64,000 bases of DNA from Peribacillus frigoritolerans (GTDB lineage Bacteria > Bacillota > Bacilli > Bacillales > DSM-1321), in contig NZ_JAUUTW010000011.1 in assembly GCF_030676415.1 (NCBI RefSeq), positions 1-64,000 on the forward strand, written 5' to 3'. A program made the position numbers and the translations under genes. Under the pieces are notes generated by a model. That model was not told the DNA's origin. It was given only the letters and a program-made list of their open reading frames with translations, and searched no databases. Below are positions 19,930 to 29,231 of this stretch, piece by piece (the stretch's first letter is position 1; each line of letters starts with the position of its first letter).

Positions 19930-20484
19930 ATGCTTACCATGGATGATTTTGTTAATGAAGACGATCCAATCTTAAGGCAAGTCGCGGTAGAGGTTCCGCT
20001 TCCGGCATCATATGAAGATAAGCAACTTTTAGCCAGCTTGATGGAATATGTCCAAAACAGCCAGAAGCCCGATATTGCTGCTCTATACGGGTTAAGGGCA
20101 GGAATTGGCTTGGCTGCACCACAGGTGAATGTTTCAAAAAGGATGATTGCAGTTCATTTGAAAGAAAAAGATGATCAACTGTATAGCTATGCACTTTTCA
20201 ACCCTAAACTCGTTAGCCATTCAGTCGAAAAAGCATACTTGACATCCGGAGAAGGCTGCCTTTCCGTAAATCGTCCCGTTTCCGGATATGTGCCCCGTTA
20301 TGCCCGAATAACGGTTGTGGGTACAGACCTGGAAGGAAAATCGGTTCAACTCCGCCTGAAAGGCATCGCAGCCATTTGCTTTCAACATGAAATAGACCAC
20401 CTTAATGGAATCCTGTTTTATGATCATATCAATCCGGAAGACCCTTATGCCATTCCGAAAAATTCAATTGCGGTGGAGAGGTAA
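19930..20484 (+). CDS. def: Peptide deformylase
   Basis: Removes the formyl group from nascent N-terminal methionine. The 184-aa enzyme has all three active-site motifs: GIGLAAPQ (58-65), EGCLSV with metal ligand Cys110, and QHEIDH with His153, Glu154 and His157. The length and the insertion-containing type II pattern correspond to B. subtilis YkrB (DefB) and staphylococcal Def. The ATG follows GGGGTGAAAG. It is monocistronic and convergent with ykrA, sharing a bidirectional terminator. Confidence 0.95.
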   Translation: MLTMDDFVNEDDPILRQVAVEVPLPASYEDKQLLASLMEYVQNSQKPDIAALYGLRAGIGLAAPQVNVSKRMIAVHLKEKDDQLYSYALFNPKLVSHSVEKAYLTSGEGCLSVNRPVSGYVPRYARITVVGTDLEGKSVQLRLKGIAAICFQHEIDHLNGILFYDHINPEDPYAIPKNSIAVER

Positions 20485-20494
20485 CGTAATAAGC

Positions 20495-20526
20495 AAAACC
20501 CCCGTCTGTTAATTGACGGGGGTTTT
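20495..20526. terminator. Bidirectional terminator def / ykrA
   Basis: A perfect 12-bp AAAACCCCCGTC/GACGGGGGTTTT stem with an 8-nt loop between convergent def and ykrA. Confidence 0.93.
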
Positions 20527-20530
20527 GTTT

Positions 20531-21298
20531 TTATATCAGTTCAAGTTCCTTCAAACCAAAAAGTATGCCGTCATCATCGACATCCTTCGTTACAAAGTCG
20601 GCCTCTTGCTTCACAAGTTGACCGGCATTCCCCATTGCCACGCCATATCCCGCTACTTTTAACATCTCGATATCATTTAAGCCATCTCCAAAGGCGTAAA
20701 CATCCTCCAGTGCAAACCCGACTTTTTCCATTAATATTTTAATGCCTTCAGCTTTTGAACCCCCAAATGGAAGTACATCCGTCGAATACGCATGCCATCT
20801 AATGAAATGAAAGTCATCATATTTCCCAACAAAGTTCCCTTCTTCATCTTCCGAGCAGAATAATAAGGCTTGGTATATATCATGGTCCTCATAAAAATCT
20901 GCCACATGTTCAGGGTGGGGAAACTTCAGGCTGCTTAATGCTTCTTCAATTCTGCTATGATGTGGCACACTCGATTTCATTGTCTCCTCATTCATGAAAA
21001 CGATCGGTATTTCATTTTTTTCTGCATGTTCGTGGAGCCGTTTTATCTCGGGTATGCTCAAAGGGTTTTTATAAACGACTTTCCCTTCAAAAACAACGTA
21101 TTGTCCATTGAAACTTACGAATGTATCGATGCCAAGCTCTTCCCTTAAAGACTCGAACATGAACGGAGCCCTTCCTGTGGCAATCGCTACAAAAACCCCG
21201 CTATCCTGCAGTTGCTTAATGGCTTTTTTTGTTGAAGCAGGTAACTTTTTTTCATGATCAAGCAAAGTTCCGTCAATATCAAAGAATACGATTTTCAC
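20531..21298 (-). CDS. ykrA: HAD superfamily (Cof-type) phosphatase YkrA
   Basis: A 255-aa HAD hydrolase. Motif I is FFDIDGTLLD (nucleophile and acid/base Asp at residues 6 and 8), motif II lies in IATGRAP, motif III is the Lys in GGSKAEGIK, and motif IV is FGDGLNDIEML. A type IIB Cof cap lies between motifs II and III. Relatives dephosphorylate sugar phosphates or flavin precursors; the substrate here is unknown. Position next to def matches B. subtilis. Confidence 0.9.
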   Translation of the reverse strand: MKIVFFDIDGTLLDHEKKLPASTKKAIKQLQDSGVFVAIATGRAPFMFESLREELGIDTFVSFNGQYVVFEGKVVYKNPLSIPEIKRLHEHAEKNEIPIVFMNEETMKSSVPHHSRIEEALSSLKFPHPEHVADFYEDHDIYQALLFCSEDEEGNFVGKYDDFHFIRWHAYSTDVLPFGGSKAEGIKILMEKVGFALEDVYAFGDGLNDIEMLKVAGYGVAMGNAGQLVKQEADFVTKDVDDDGILFGLKELELI

Positions 21299-21564
21299 TA
21301 ACGATTCACTTCCAATTCATTCATTTTTTCCTTTTTTAATATGTACCCATTTAATAATTGTCATCGAGATAAGTCAAGTAACCCTACCTGATTCAACTCA
21401 AAGTTACGTTTTTTATTCAAGAATGGGCATATACTATTCTTAATAGAAACCAACTCAGGCTTTCCAGATTACACTTCTCCCATCCTTCTCGCCTCTCAAA
21501 TCCCAGTTGCTTGTTTGAATGAGCCTTTTTTTTCAAAAATGGGCTAAGTACCTGTAAAGACGTA

Positions 21565-21592
21565 TTTACATTATTGAATAATCCTATACAAT
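21565..21592 (+). promoter_or_regulatory. Promoter of the 23-aa cationic peptide gene
   Basis: TTTACA (21565-21570), a 16-nt spacer and TACAAT (21587-21592): a good sigma-A-like promoter 25 nt before the ATG of the short ORF. Confidence 0.6.
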
Positions 21593-21616
21593 AATAACTA
21601 AGGGAGCGTGATCGCC

Positions 21617-21688
21617 ATGTTAAAAAAGCTTCGTAAAAAGCTTGCTAAACAGTGGAATGATCTTTTAAGAAAAAAATCTATCGCATGA
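21617..21688 (+). CDS. Putative 23-aa cationic amphipathic peptide
   Basis: A 23-codon ORF opening MLKKLRKKLAKQW with nine Lys/Arg and one Asp, predicted to form an amphipathic helix. It has a promoter, AAGGGAG 10 nt before the ATG, and a hairpin AGCCCTTC/GGAGGGCT (21742-21767) downstream, so it looks like a complete small gene. I do not recognise it. It could be a membrane-active or nucleic-acid-binding peptide, or a leader peptide. Its length alone gives weak coding evidence; the flanking signals are the support. Confidence 0.55.
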   Translation: MLKKLRKKLAKQWNDLLRKKSIA

Positions 21689-22185
21689 TTTGCCACTCAT
21701 TCCTGCCTTGGCCGTCATCCATATGCGAATTTTTTTCGGACAGCCCTTCAAAAACTTGCGGAGGGCTTCTTCCTTGTTGTAAAGTTCTTGTTAAGCATTC
21801 TTTCTATCATGGCTTTTATATGGTCAGGTGAATACATATTTCAATTAAAATATGAGTCGTTGTGTTTTCATGAAACGCTGTACACAGTTGTACTGTATTA
21901 ATCTAGAAAGAAATCGTTTACGAAAAAAAGATCCCATGATTTAAGTTTTACACATGGCAAAAACGGATAGGATATAAGATAGAGGAAGCTACAATTGGAT
22001 TGAAACTAAAATCTGCCATCTATTTTTTTATATACTTTTAGACATTGGTATATTTAATTCATCAAACCCCTTCCGTTTTTATGGCGGAGCTGGGTTTATT
22101 TTTACATGATGTTGAAAAACATGAAAAAATTGTTGTTTTTATATATAATGAAAAAAGCAATGCAAACAAGTGAGGAGAGATTAAA

Positions 22186-22395
22186 ATGGTTTTTAAGGTA
22201 TACTATCAAGTAACCATATCAGAGGTTCCCATCAGGGAGAATACTAAAACAATGTTTGTCGAAGGTGAATCCGTTCGTGACGTTCGTTTAAAATTAAAAA
22301 AAGAACCTTATAACGTAGAAATCGTACTACCCGTAACCGGAGCATATTTAGAATATGAAAAACAAAATGAAGATTACAAAGTATTGGAGCTATAA
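22186..22395 (+). CDS. rpoY: RNA polymerase epsilon subunit
   Basis: A 69-aa Firmicutes RNA polymerase accessory subunit (formerly YkzG), recognised by the opening MVFKVYYQV, the ENTKTMFVEGES segment and VTGAYLEYE. It precedes rnjA by 3 nt, the conserved arrangement in Bacilli. The ATG follows a GTGAGGAGAG ribosome binding site. Confidence 0.95.
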   Translation: MVFKVYYQVTISEVPIRENTKTMFVEGESVRDVRLKLKKEPYNVEIVLPVTGAYLEYEKQNEDYKVLEL

Positions 22396-22398
22396 CTT

Positions 22399-24069
22399 AT
22401 GAAATTTGTAAAAAACGATCAAACAGCTGTATTCGCCCTGGGCGGTTTAGGCGAAATCGGTAAGAACACATATGCTGTTCAGTTTCAAGATGAAATCATC
22501 ATCATTGATGCTGGAATTAAATTTCCTGAAGATGAACTTCTCGGTATTGACTATGTGATTCCAGATTACAGCTATTTAGAGAAAAATGTAGATAAAATTA
22601 AAGGTGTTTTCATTACCCACGGCCATGAGGACCACATTGGCGGGATTCCTTATTTACTTAGAAAAGTGAATGTCCCTGTATACGGCGGGAAGCTGGCACT
22701 TGGACTGCTTCGTAACAAATTGGAAGAACACGGCCTATTACGTCAGACAACCATGATTGAAATCAGTGAAGATGAAGTGATCAAGTTCCGGAAAACGTCC
22801 GTCTCTTTCTTCCGTACAACTCACAGTATCCCTGACTCTTATGGAATCGTTGTAAAAACACCACCTGGACAAATTGTCCATACTGGTGATTTTAAATTCG
22901 ACTTTACACCAGTGGGCGAGCCTGCAAACCTGACCAAGATGGCTGAAATCGGTAAAGAAGGTGTATTGTGCTTACTCTCGGATAGCACAAATAGTGAAGT
23001 TCAGAACTTTACTATGTCCGAAAGCCGTGTCGGCGATACCATTCAAGACATTTTCCGTAAGGTTGACGGCCGGATTATTTTTGCAACGTTTGCATCGAAC
23101 ATCCATCGCCTTCAGCAAGTTGTGGAAGCAGCCGTGGCTAACGGCCGTAAAATAGCCGTTTTTGGCCGAAGCATGGATTCAGCCATATCAATTGGACAAG
23201 ATCTTGGTTATATCGTAGCGCCTAAAGATACATTTATTGATGTACAGCAATTGAATCGTATGCCTGCGAATAAAGTAACCATCCTTTGTACAGGCAGCCA
23301 AGGTGAACCAATGGCAGCCCTGTCGCGCATAGCGAATGGTACTCACCGTCAAATTCAAATCATTCCTGGTGATACTGTCGTATTTTCATCTTCACCTATC
23401 CCTGGTAACACAATCAGTGTTTCCAGAACGATCAATCAATTATATCGTGCAGGAGCAGACGTCATTTCAGGTCCTTTGAATGACATTCATACATCGGGAC
23501 ATGGCGGACAGCAGGAACAAAAGCTAATGCTCCGTTTGATAAAACCAAAATTCTTCATGCCAATCCATGGTGAATACCGTATGCAAAAACTACATGCCCG
23601 CCATGCAGTCGATTGCGGTGTTCCGGAAGAAAATTGCTTTATCATGGATAATGGTGAAGTTCTTTCCTTAAGTGAAAACACAGCACAAATCGCTGGTAAA
23701 ATCCCTTCAGGTTCGGTTTATATCGATGGAAGCGGCATCGGGGATATCGGTAATATCGTTCTCCGTGATCGTCGGATTCTTTCCGAGGAAGGCCTTGTCG
23801 TTGTCGTTGTCAGCATCAATATGAAGGAATTCAAAATTGCATCCGGTCCTGACATCATCTCACGCGGATTTGTTTATATGAGAGAATCAGGAGACCTTAT
23901 CAGCGATGCTCAATCCTTGATAACTAAGCATTTAAATAAGGTGATGGATCGTAAAACTACACAATGGTCTGAAATAAAAAATGAAATTACAGACACTTTA
24001 TCTCCATTCCTATATGAAAAAACTAAACGCCGTCCAATGATCCTACCGATCATCATGGAAGTCCAATAA
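22399..24069 (+). CDS. rnjA: Ribonuclease J1
   Basis: RNase J1 is the 5'-3' exonuclease/endonuclease of mRNA decay and rRNA maturation. The 556-aa protein combines a metallo-beta-lactamase fold ([10 protein letters not shown], metal ligands His74, His76, Asp78, His79), a beta-CASP domain ([28 protein letters not shown]) and a C-terminal domain. The late metal ligand lies in IHGEYRM. It forms an operon with rpoY and ends in a perfect terminator. In B. subtilis SR1P-bound GapA stimulates RNase J1, and SR1P is encoded 12 kb away here. Confidence 0.97.
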   Translation: MKFVKNDQTAVFALGGLGEIGKNTYAVQFQDEIIIIDAGIKFPEDELLGIDYVIPDYSYLEKNVDKIKGVFITHGHEDHIGGIPYLLRKVNVPVYGGKLALGLLRNKLEEHGLLRQTTMIEISEDEVIKFRKTSVSFFRTTHSIPDSYGIVVKTPPGQIVHTGDFKFDFTPVGEPANLTKMAEIGKEGVLCLLSDSTNSEVQNFTMSESRVGDTIQDIFRKVDGRIIFATFASNIHRLQQVVEAAVANGRKIAVFGRSMDSAISIGQDLGYIVAPKDTFIDVQQLNRMPANKVTILCTGSQGEPMAALSRIANGTHRQIQIIPGDTVVFSSSPIPGNTISVSRTINQLYRAGADVISGPLNDIHTSGHGGQQEQKLMLRLIKPKFFMPIHGEYRMQKLHARHAVDCGVPEENCFIMDNGEVLSLSENTAQIAGKIPSGSVYIDGSGIGDIGNIVLRDRRILSEEGLVVVVVSINMKEFKIASGPDIISRGFVYMRESGDLISDAQSLITKHLNKVMDRKTTQWSEIKNEITDTLSPFLYEKTKRRPMILPIIMEVQ

Positions 24070-24074
24070 ATAAT

Positions 24075-24104
24075 AGAAGCCCAGCCATTGATGGCTGGGC
24101 TTCT
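24075..24104 (+). terminator. rnjA terminator
   Basis: A perfect 14-bp AGAAGCCCAGCCAT/ATGGCTGGGCTTCT stem with a 2-nt gap, followed by TTGTTT, 6 nt past the stop. Confidence 0.93.
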
Positions 24105-24124
24105 TTGTTTAGGTTTGTAAATCT

Positions 24125-24262
24125 CGAACGTTGAATTCCACCCCAGGCACTCGCTTTCCGCGGGCGGTCCGGGAGCCTCCTCGGCGCCTTAGCGCCTGTA
24201 GGTTCTCCCTTGGACGCGTACTCCCGCAGGAGTCTCCGAACACCCATTCCAATCAACTTTGT
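24125..24262 (-). repeat. GC-rich Bacillus-type dispersed intergenic repeat
   Basis: About 138 bases that are much more GC-rich than the surroundings. Read on the minus strand they run from TTGATTGGAATGGGTG, through GGAGACTCCTGCGGGAG, AGGCGCTAAGGCGCC and GCCCGCGGAAAGCGAG, to GGTGGAATTCAAC. This order of short palindromes and bounding TTGATTGGA/AATTCAAC ends is the pattern of an abundant intergenic repeat known to me from several Bacillus genomes. It encodes nothing and sits directly upstream of an IS remnant. The elements near 52.0 and 63.2 kb share the same block order but are diverged. Confidence 0.75.
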
Positions 24263-24399
24263 TTTAACAGTTAGATAGAACTCCTTTTGCCTACAGTCTT
24301 TTTTGTTTTTTAAAAAAGTATTAAAACTTGAGGTGATAAGGATGCTTGAATAGATTTTCTATCGCATCTTAATGGAAAGCTTCCGAAAGTAAACTGATA

Positions 24400-24730
24400 A
24401 GAAGCATGTATTTGTTGATTCCACACTGTGGAAAGCCAGTTCCGGAAACACAAGCCTATCAAGTACGCCTTCAAGAAGAAATAAATCAAAATAGAGAGTA
24501 CAAATCATCCTAACCCATTTGTGCGACTTGTTCACTTTTATCACAGTGTACAGAAAGTAAAGATCATTTGTGTCATTATGTAGATGTAAAATCTATATAT
24601 GCGAAACGCAAAGAAACAATATTGCGTGTACTCACAGAAGTAAAAGAAAAGAATGGTTTTCGAAGGACTACTTAAGGGAATTAAAAAATTGTCGATGCAA
24701 GCTATTCTCTATAACTACTTCAAATCCAAT
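24400..24730 (+). pseudogene. Decayed IS1182-family transposase (C-terminal part)
   Basis: Translation shows the C-terminal part of a DDE transposase of the IS1182 type, broken by stops and frameshifts. One frame gives a QNREYKSS-like stretch, the zinc-like motif CATCSLLSQCTESKDH, then IYAKRKETILRVL and VKEKNGFRRTT. The sequence then shifts frame to LKGIKKLSMQAIL, which aligns with the usual LRGLKKLSMQ end of these transposases. The N-terminal catalytic portion is missing. A perfect 18-bp hairpin follows at 24738-24777. The element is non-functional and lies between rnjA and ktrC, which are close neighbours in B. subtilis. Confidence 0.85.
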
Positions 24731-24737
24731 TAAAAAA

Positions 24738-24777
24738 CAAAAAGGTTTCGGAATGAGACCATTCCGAAACCTTTTTG
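24738..24777. terminator. Perfect 18-bp palindrome after the IS1182 relic
   Basis: The arms CAAAAAGGTTTCGGAATG and CATTCCGAAACCTTTTTG are perfectly complementary with an AGAC loop, and T-runs occur on both strands. It can terminate the IS transcript and the convergent ktrC transcript. It is one of four related palindromes in the window. Confidence 0.85.
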
Positions 24778-24822
24778 TTTTCCTTTGATAAAAGCGCTGC
24801 TCGATTTTAGCAGGACGCTTAC

Positions 24823-25482
24823 TTATTCCACAATTTTCTTTTCAAAGCGATTGATGTCCGAATCCGCGCCGATGACGATCAATATATCACCTTTATGAAT
24901 TAAATCGCTCGCCTGCGGGGAGACATTTATGTCGTTCCCTCTTTTGATCGCGACAATATTCAGCCCATAGTGAGCACGGATATCAAGGTCAAATATCGAG
25001 TTTCCATTCATCTTTTGGCTTGCAACAATTTCGACGATGGAGTGTTCATCAGAAAGCTCCAAATAATCGAGAATATTATTGGAGACGATATTATGGGCAA
25101 TCCTTCTCCCCATATCTCGTTCGGGGTGCACGACAAAGTCGGCCCCGATCTTACGAAGAACCTTCTCATGATAATCATTTTGCGCTTTAACCGTAACATT
25201 TCCGACACCCAATTCCTTAAGCATGAGAGTCGTCAATATACTAGCTTGAATATTCTCGCCAATCGCTACGATGACATGATCAAAATTACGAATTCCTATG
25301 TTTCTCAGTACATTTTCATCTGTCGTATCCCCTACTACGGCATGTGAAGCTATTCTGGCAAATTCATTCACTCGATCTTCGTCAGCATCGATAGCCAGAA
25401 CCCCTAATCCTTCTTCAGCTAATGTCTTGACTATGCTGCCGCCAAAACGGCCAAGTCCAATCACCGCAAATTCTTTTTTCAC
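24823..25482 (-). CDS. ktrC: K+ uptake regulatory subunit KtrC
   Basis: The cytosolic RCK subunit that gates the KtrD potassium channel-like transporter. The 219-aa protein has an N-terminal Rossmann RCK_N domain (GLGRFGG at 8-14, then DADEDRV) that binds ATP/ADP or NAD. An RCK_C domain (about residues 135-219), the c-di-AMP binding site in this family, follows. It is monocistronic. No ktrD gene is in the window, consistent with the separate loci in B. subtilis. Confidence 0.94.
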   Translation of the reverse strand: MKKEFAVIGLGRFGGSIVKTLAEEGLGVLAIDADEDRVNEFARIASHAVVGDTTDENVLRNIGIRNFDHVIVAIGENIQASILTTLMLKELGVGNVTVKAQNDYHEKVLRKIGADFVVHPERDMGRRIAHNIVSNNILDYLELSDEHSIVEIVASQKMNGNSIFDLDIRAHYGLNIVAIKRGNDINVSPQASDLIHKGDILIVIGADSDINRFEKKIVE

Positions 25483-25543
25483 AATAAGCCCTCCAACGTC
25501 ATTCGTTCTCTCTTTAGAGCATGTTCTGTACTGAAAAGCATTT

Positions 25544-26674
25544 TTACGCTTCCCTTCCCTTAAACGTTATATATTCCGTTAAGTGATTAATCGCGAGTTC
25601 AATCGCTTTTTCATCCGGACTTAACTTAGCGTGGTGCAATCCGTATTCCGATGAAACCCCCAACCAGAACATGAATCCTGGAATCTCCTTTAACATATAA
25701 CCAAAGTCTTCACCAGTCATTGCTTCAGTACATTTATGCAAATGTACAGCAGTTGACTTCTCTGTAAATTCCATGAATTCCCTGGTCAACCGTTCTTCAT
25801 TATACACCTGATGATACATCGCGCCATAGTCGATTTCAGCCATGCACTCATATCCCACTTGTATACCATCCACAAGCGCTTTTATTCTTGACTTGACCTT
25901 TACCATCGATTCGGGGTTAAGGGTGCGTATTGTACCTTCTAACCGCGCTGTCTCCGCAATAATATTTTGAACGGTGCCACCAGTAATCTTCCCAACTGTA
26001 ATGACAGCTGAATCAAGTGGATTGACATTCCTGGAAACGATTGTTTGAAGCTGCCCTACAAGCGAGCAGGCCGCAATGACCATGTCATTTGTTTCGTGCG
26101 GATAGGCTGCATGCCCTCCTTTCCCCCTTAAATCGATGAATAATTCAGATGTATTGGCAAATAGAAGCCCTTCTTTAACGGCAATCGTCCCAACTGGATA
26201 CTCTGGAGCAATATGTAAAGCAAGAATCATATCCGGCTTCCATTTTTTCATGGTTTCCGATTTAAGCATTGGTTCAGCTCCGCCAGGACCCTCTTCTGCA
26301 GGCTGGAAGATGAATAGCAAGTCATCATCGATCGGATTTTCGGTGAAATATGTCAATAATCCTAAACCTATGCTCATATGAAAATCATGACCGCAGGCAT
26401 GCATATATTCCTCGTGGTTGGATGCGAAAGGCAATCCCGTTTCCTCTTTTATCGGCAGACCGTCAATATCAGCCCGGTAGCCAATTGTTTTTCGCGGGTT
26501 CAGCCCCTTCACTTTAACGAATATCCCAGTCCGCCAAGTTTCTATTTCCATTCGCTCCTGGTCCAGATTCGTTATGTAATTCAGTAGGTATTGCTGCGTC
26601 TTGAATTCTTTGAATCCTATCTCCGGTATTTGATGCAAATCACGCCGGATCTCGGCAAAAGGATTTTTTTTCAC
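25544..26674 (-). CDS. dapL: N-acetyldiaminopimelate deacetylase
   Basis: An M20-family amidohydrolase that removes acetate from N-acetyl-LL-diaminopimelate to give LL-DAP in the acetylase branch of lysine/peptidoglycan synthesis (B. subtilis YkuR). The 376-aa protein has the metal-binding segments MHACGHDFH and [10 protein letters not shown], a dimerisation domain beginning near [11 protein letters not shown], and the C-terminal GLHHAKLSP. It is 70 nt downstream of dapH. The start ATG is consistent with family length. Confidence 0.93.
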   Translation of the reverse strand: MKKNPFAEIRRDLHQIPEIGFKEFKTQQYLLNYITNLDQERMEIETWRTGIFVKVKGLNPRKTIGYRADIDGLPIKEETGLPFASNHEEYMHACGHDFHMSIGLGLLTYFTENPIDDDLLFIFQPAEEGPGGAEPMLKSETMKKWKPDMILALHIAPEYPVGTIAVKEGLLFANTSELFIDLRGKGGHAAYPHETNDMVIAACSLVGQLQTIVSRNVNPLDSAVITVGKITGGTVQNIIAETARLEGTIRTLNPESMVKVKSRIKALVDGIQVGYECMAEIDYGAMYHQVYNEERLTREFMEFTEKSTAVHLHKCTEAMTGEDFGYMLKEIPGFMFWLGVSSEYGLHHAKLSPDEKAIELAINHLTEYITFKGREA

Positions 26675-26744
26675 ATTATTTCCTCCCTATACAGAAAGCG
26701 TGGATATATTTATCCACGCTTCAGGCAATATTCACTAAAGAAAA

Positions 26745-27455
26745 TTAAAGTTGACGAAGTTCTTGCATGATTTCTGTTTTTGATTTTGTTTTTTCGTCAA
26801 TTTGTTTAATGACCCTCGCCGGGATACCAGCAGCCACGGAGTAAGGAGGAACGTCTTTCGTTACAACTGCACCAGCCGCCACAACTGAACCTTGACCGAT
26901 TTTCACACCTTCCAGTACGACCGCATTAGCTCCGATTAAAACATCATCTTCCAAAATGACCGGTTGTGCGGAAGGCGGCTCGATGACACCTGCTAAAACG
27001 GCACCTGCACCTACGTGACAGTTTTTGCCCACTGTTGCACGTCCGCCCAGTATTGCGTTCATGTCGATCATTGTGCCTTCACCGATGACAGAACCAATAT
27101 TGATTGATGCACCCATCATGATGACTGCGTTGTCTCCAATGGATACTTGGTCACGGATTATTGCGCCAGGCTCGATACGTGCTTTGATGCCTTTTAGGTC
27201 CAACAAAGGAATGGCAGAGTTACGGCGATCATTTTCAACTACAAAATCCTCGATTTTTGTTCCTGCTGCCTTGATTGCTTCTTCGACTTCAGACCACTCA
27301 CCGAATACAACACCTGTATTTCCTGTTATGAAAGTTTTAGAAGCTGGACCAAAATCCATGCCTTCTAAATCGCCTTTGACATATACTTTTACAGGTGTAG
27401 ATTTTTTACTATTCGAGATAAAAGAAATAATTTCGTTTGCATCCATTTTATTCAT
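26745..27455 (-). CDS. dapH: Tetrahydrodipicolinate N-acetyltransferase
   Basis: DapH acetylates tetrahydrodipicolinate using acetyl-CoA. From the ATG at 27455 the protein has 236 aa, the B. subtilis DapH (YkuQ) length. It opens [13 protein letters not shown], and AGGAGG lies 10 nt upstream. The body is a left-handed beta-helix of hexapeptide repeats ([30 protein letters not shown]) ending in PARVIKQID. An upstream extension of 27 codons is rejected. It forms an operon with dapL. Confidence 0.95.
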   Translation of the reverse strand: MNKMDANEIISFISNSKKSTPVKVYVKGDLEGMDFGPASKTFITGNTGVVFGEWSEVEEAIKAAGTKIEDFVVENDRRNSAIPLLDLKGIKARIEPGAIIRDQVSIGDNAVIMMGASINIGSVIGEGTMIDMNAILGGRATVGKNCHVGAGAVLAGVIEPPSAQPVILEDDVLIGANAVVLEGVKIGQGSVVAAGAVVTKDVPPYSVAAGIPARVIKQIDEKTKSKTEIMQELRQL

Positions 27456-27579
27456 TCCGGGTAAACCTCCTAAATATGTATCATTACTCGTTTTAAATTT
27501 ACCAGACAACTGCCGGCAAGACAAGTTGAATGTCACTCTTATATATTATTCTCCCCTATTGACATTTTCGTCAACGGAC

Positions 27580-28464
27580 CTATAACATTCCTTGGTCCCG
27601 AATATGCTCTTTCACCACTTCCGTGAATGCCTGGACTTGCTTTAACTGGAAGGCAGATTCATAGCCGCAAAGCCATGTATCTCGTTCGATTGAGTGATTA
27701 TGCCCATCCAGTAGAGGGATTTTAAAAACATTAGTATCTTTATCATGTAAAGTTATGGCTGGCAGGATCGCATATCCTATACCATTAAATACCATTTGTT
27801 TGCATGTTTCGATTTGATCCACGACTATGGTGTTTTTTGGTGTCGTTTTAAATTGCCGATGCCACCAGTCCTGAATTTCCTGATAATAATTCGAATCGCT
27901 TTTAAACTGAATGAATGGCCGGTCCGTTTCGAACACTTGATTCAGCTCCTTCATTTCAGTATCCACCAAATAAAGCATATCCGTAAATAAATGCTGTTTT
28001 ACCCCTTTCCAATCCGGGGCTCCCCTTATGATGCCAATATGCACTTGTCCTTCATACAAAGACTTTAGAATCTCACTGCTCCAGCCAGTGATTAAGGAAA
28101 TTTTGGCATACGGATATTTTTGAACGAACTTTTTCAATACTTGCGGCAGCCAATTTTGACCGACAATCGAGGCACAGGCTATTTTCAATGTGCCATATAC
28201 TTCATGGTCCATAGCTTGAATACTTTCCCTGACCTTTTCTTCTTTTTCTATAACCTCATTGGCCAAACGGATTACCGCTTCACCTGCAGGAGTCAGTGAC
28301 AGCCCTTTTTGTGAACGCAGAAACAGTTTCGATCCCCAATCCTTTTCTATTGATTGTAAACGCTGTGATAAAGCCGGCTGGGAAACGAACAACCGCTCAG
28401 CTGCTTTTCTCATATTCATCTCCTGAGCAAGCACGGATAATAAATGGAATTCTGAAAATGACAT
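27580..28464 (-). CDS. ccpC: LysR-family catabolite regulator CcpC
   Basis: CcpC is the citrate-responsive repressor of TCA genes (citZ, citB) in B. subtilis. The 294-aa product has a LysR HTH at residues 2-60 (NMRKAAERLFVSQPALSQRL) and a substrate-binding domain with the CcpC-like segments LITGWSSEILKSLYEGQVHIGIIRG and VDQIETCKQM. The ATG at 28464 follows AAGAGG by 9 nt; TTG and GTG codons just upstream overlap the ribosome binding site. Gene order next to dapH agrees with B. subtilis ykuM. Confidence 0.92.
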   Translation of the reverse strand: MSFSEFHLLSVLAQEMNMRKAAERLFVSQPALSQRLQSIEKDWGSKLFLRSQKGLSLTPAGEAVIRLANEVIEKEEKVRESIQAMDHEVYGTLKIACASIVGQNWLPQVLKKFVQKYPYAKISLITGWSSEILKSLYEGQVHIGIIRGAPDWKGVKQHLFTDMLYLVDTEMKELNQVFETDRPFIQFKSDSNYYQEIQDWWHRQFKTTPKNTIVVDQIETCKQMVFNGIGYAILPAITLHDKDTNVFKIPLLDGHNHSIERDTWLCGYESAFQLKQVQAFTEVVKEHIRDQGML

Positions 28465-28577
28465 ACACACCAACCTCTTGATAATTAATTCTTATCATGA
28501 TGATTTAATTTGTTTAAATTTTATTATCAACAAAGTCGGCTTATAATACAAGAGAAAAGAAACGGAGTGAATGTCCT

Positions 28578-29213
28578 TTGACGATCATTTTATTGCTTGT
28601 CATAGTTTTGCAGCATCCTTTGTCGGGCACATTGGCTGGGAGCGGCGGTCTTATCGGCATGCCTTCCCTTCTATCTGATAGGTTTACCCATTCATCACCA
28701 GGTTATTGGTTCAGTCAAATTTCCCAATCTTCTTTTTCTAGCTTTTATATTTTATTCAAGAAAAAACAGCTAAAAAGGATGCCCTCCAGTTAATCCCATT
28801 TTCCCTTTTCGGCGGCTTATGTGGCGGGCTGCTTGCTAATTCATTCTCTGAGAAGGCAATGAATCTATTGGCCATCTGTCTTTTGACTGTCGCTTTGATC
28901 ATGAATTTCATAAAAAAAACCGAAACCTTCCGATGAAACGGATTGGCATCTCCCAAAAGAATTTATCCATCCCGGAATGTTACGACCTGGACAGGCAACC
29001 ATGCTCATGTATACCTTTTTAAGAAATGGTGCCACCTACCTTCAATCTGCATTCATTACCTATTTCATTGCCGGTAGCATGGCATGGGGTATTGCCATTT
29101 ATTACACAATCGGTTCCCTTATCGGATCACAGCGTGTCGGTCACGATCGCATTATTGATTCAATTGGTCATCAGAGTCGCGTTTCCTTAAACGCAAAGGC
29201 AAACTCCATTTAA
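28578..29213 (+). pseudogene. TauE/SafE-family permease, frameshifted and internally deleted
   Basis: Segments of a TauE/SafE (sulfite exporter-like) membrane protein occur in different frames. They are GTLAGSGGLIGMPSLL near the start, LPIHHQVIGSVKFPNLL in another frame, DALQLIPFSLFGGLCGGLLANSF in a third, then a stop. The C-terminal part is GATYLQSAFITYFIAG and YYTIGSLIGSQ. At least three frame changes are needed, and a central stretch appears to be missing (about 210 codons against about 250). A ribosome binding site (GGAG) precedes the remaining start. It is divergent from ccpC. Confidence 0.8.
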
Positions 29214-29231
29214 AAAGTCTGCCTTTTTTTC

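Larger units (their letters stand above)
21299..22185. other. Intergenic region ykrA-rpoY
   Basis: 887 bases. The left part carries a short expression unit (promoter, 23-codon ORF and hairpin, 21565-21767). A second hairpin with AAACCC/GGGTTT arms and a following T-rich run lies near 22064-22105. Just before rpoY is a TATATATAAT -10-like box (about 22139-22150). The remaining AT-rich sequence shows nothing I can support. Confidence 0.5.

Noticed and set aside
27025-27585. 186-codon plus-strand frame opposite dapH
   Set aside because: Shadow of the hexapeptide-repeat coding sequence.
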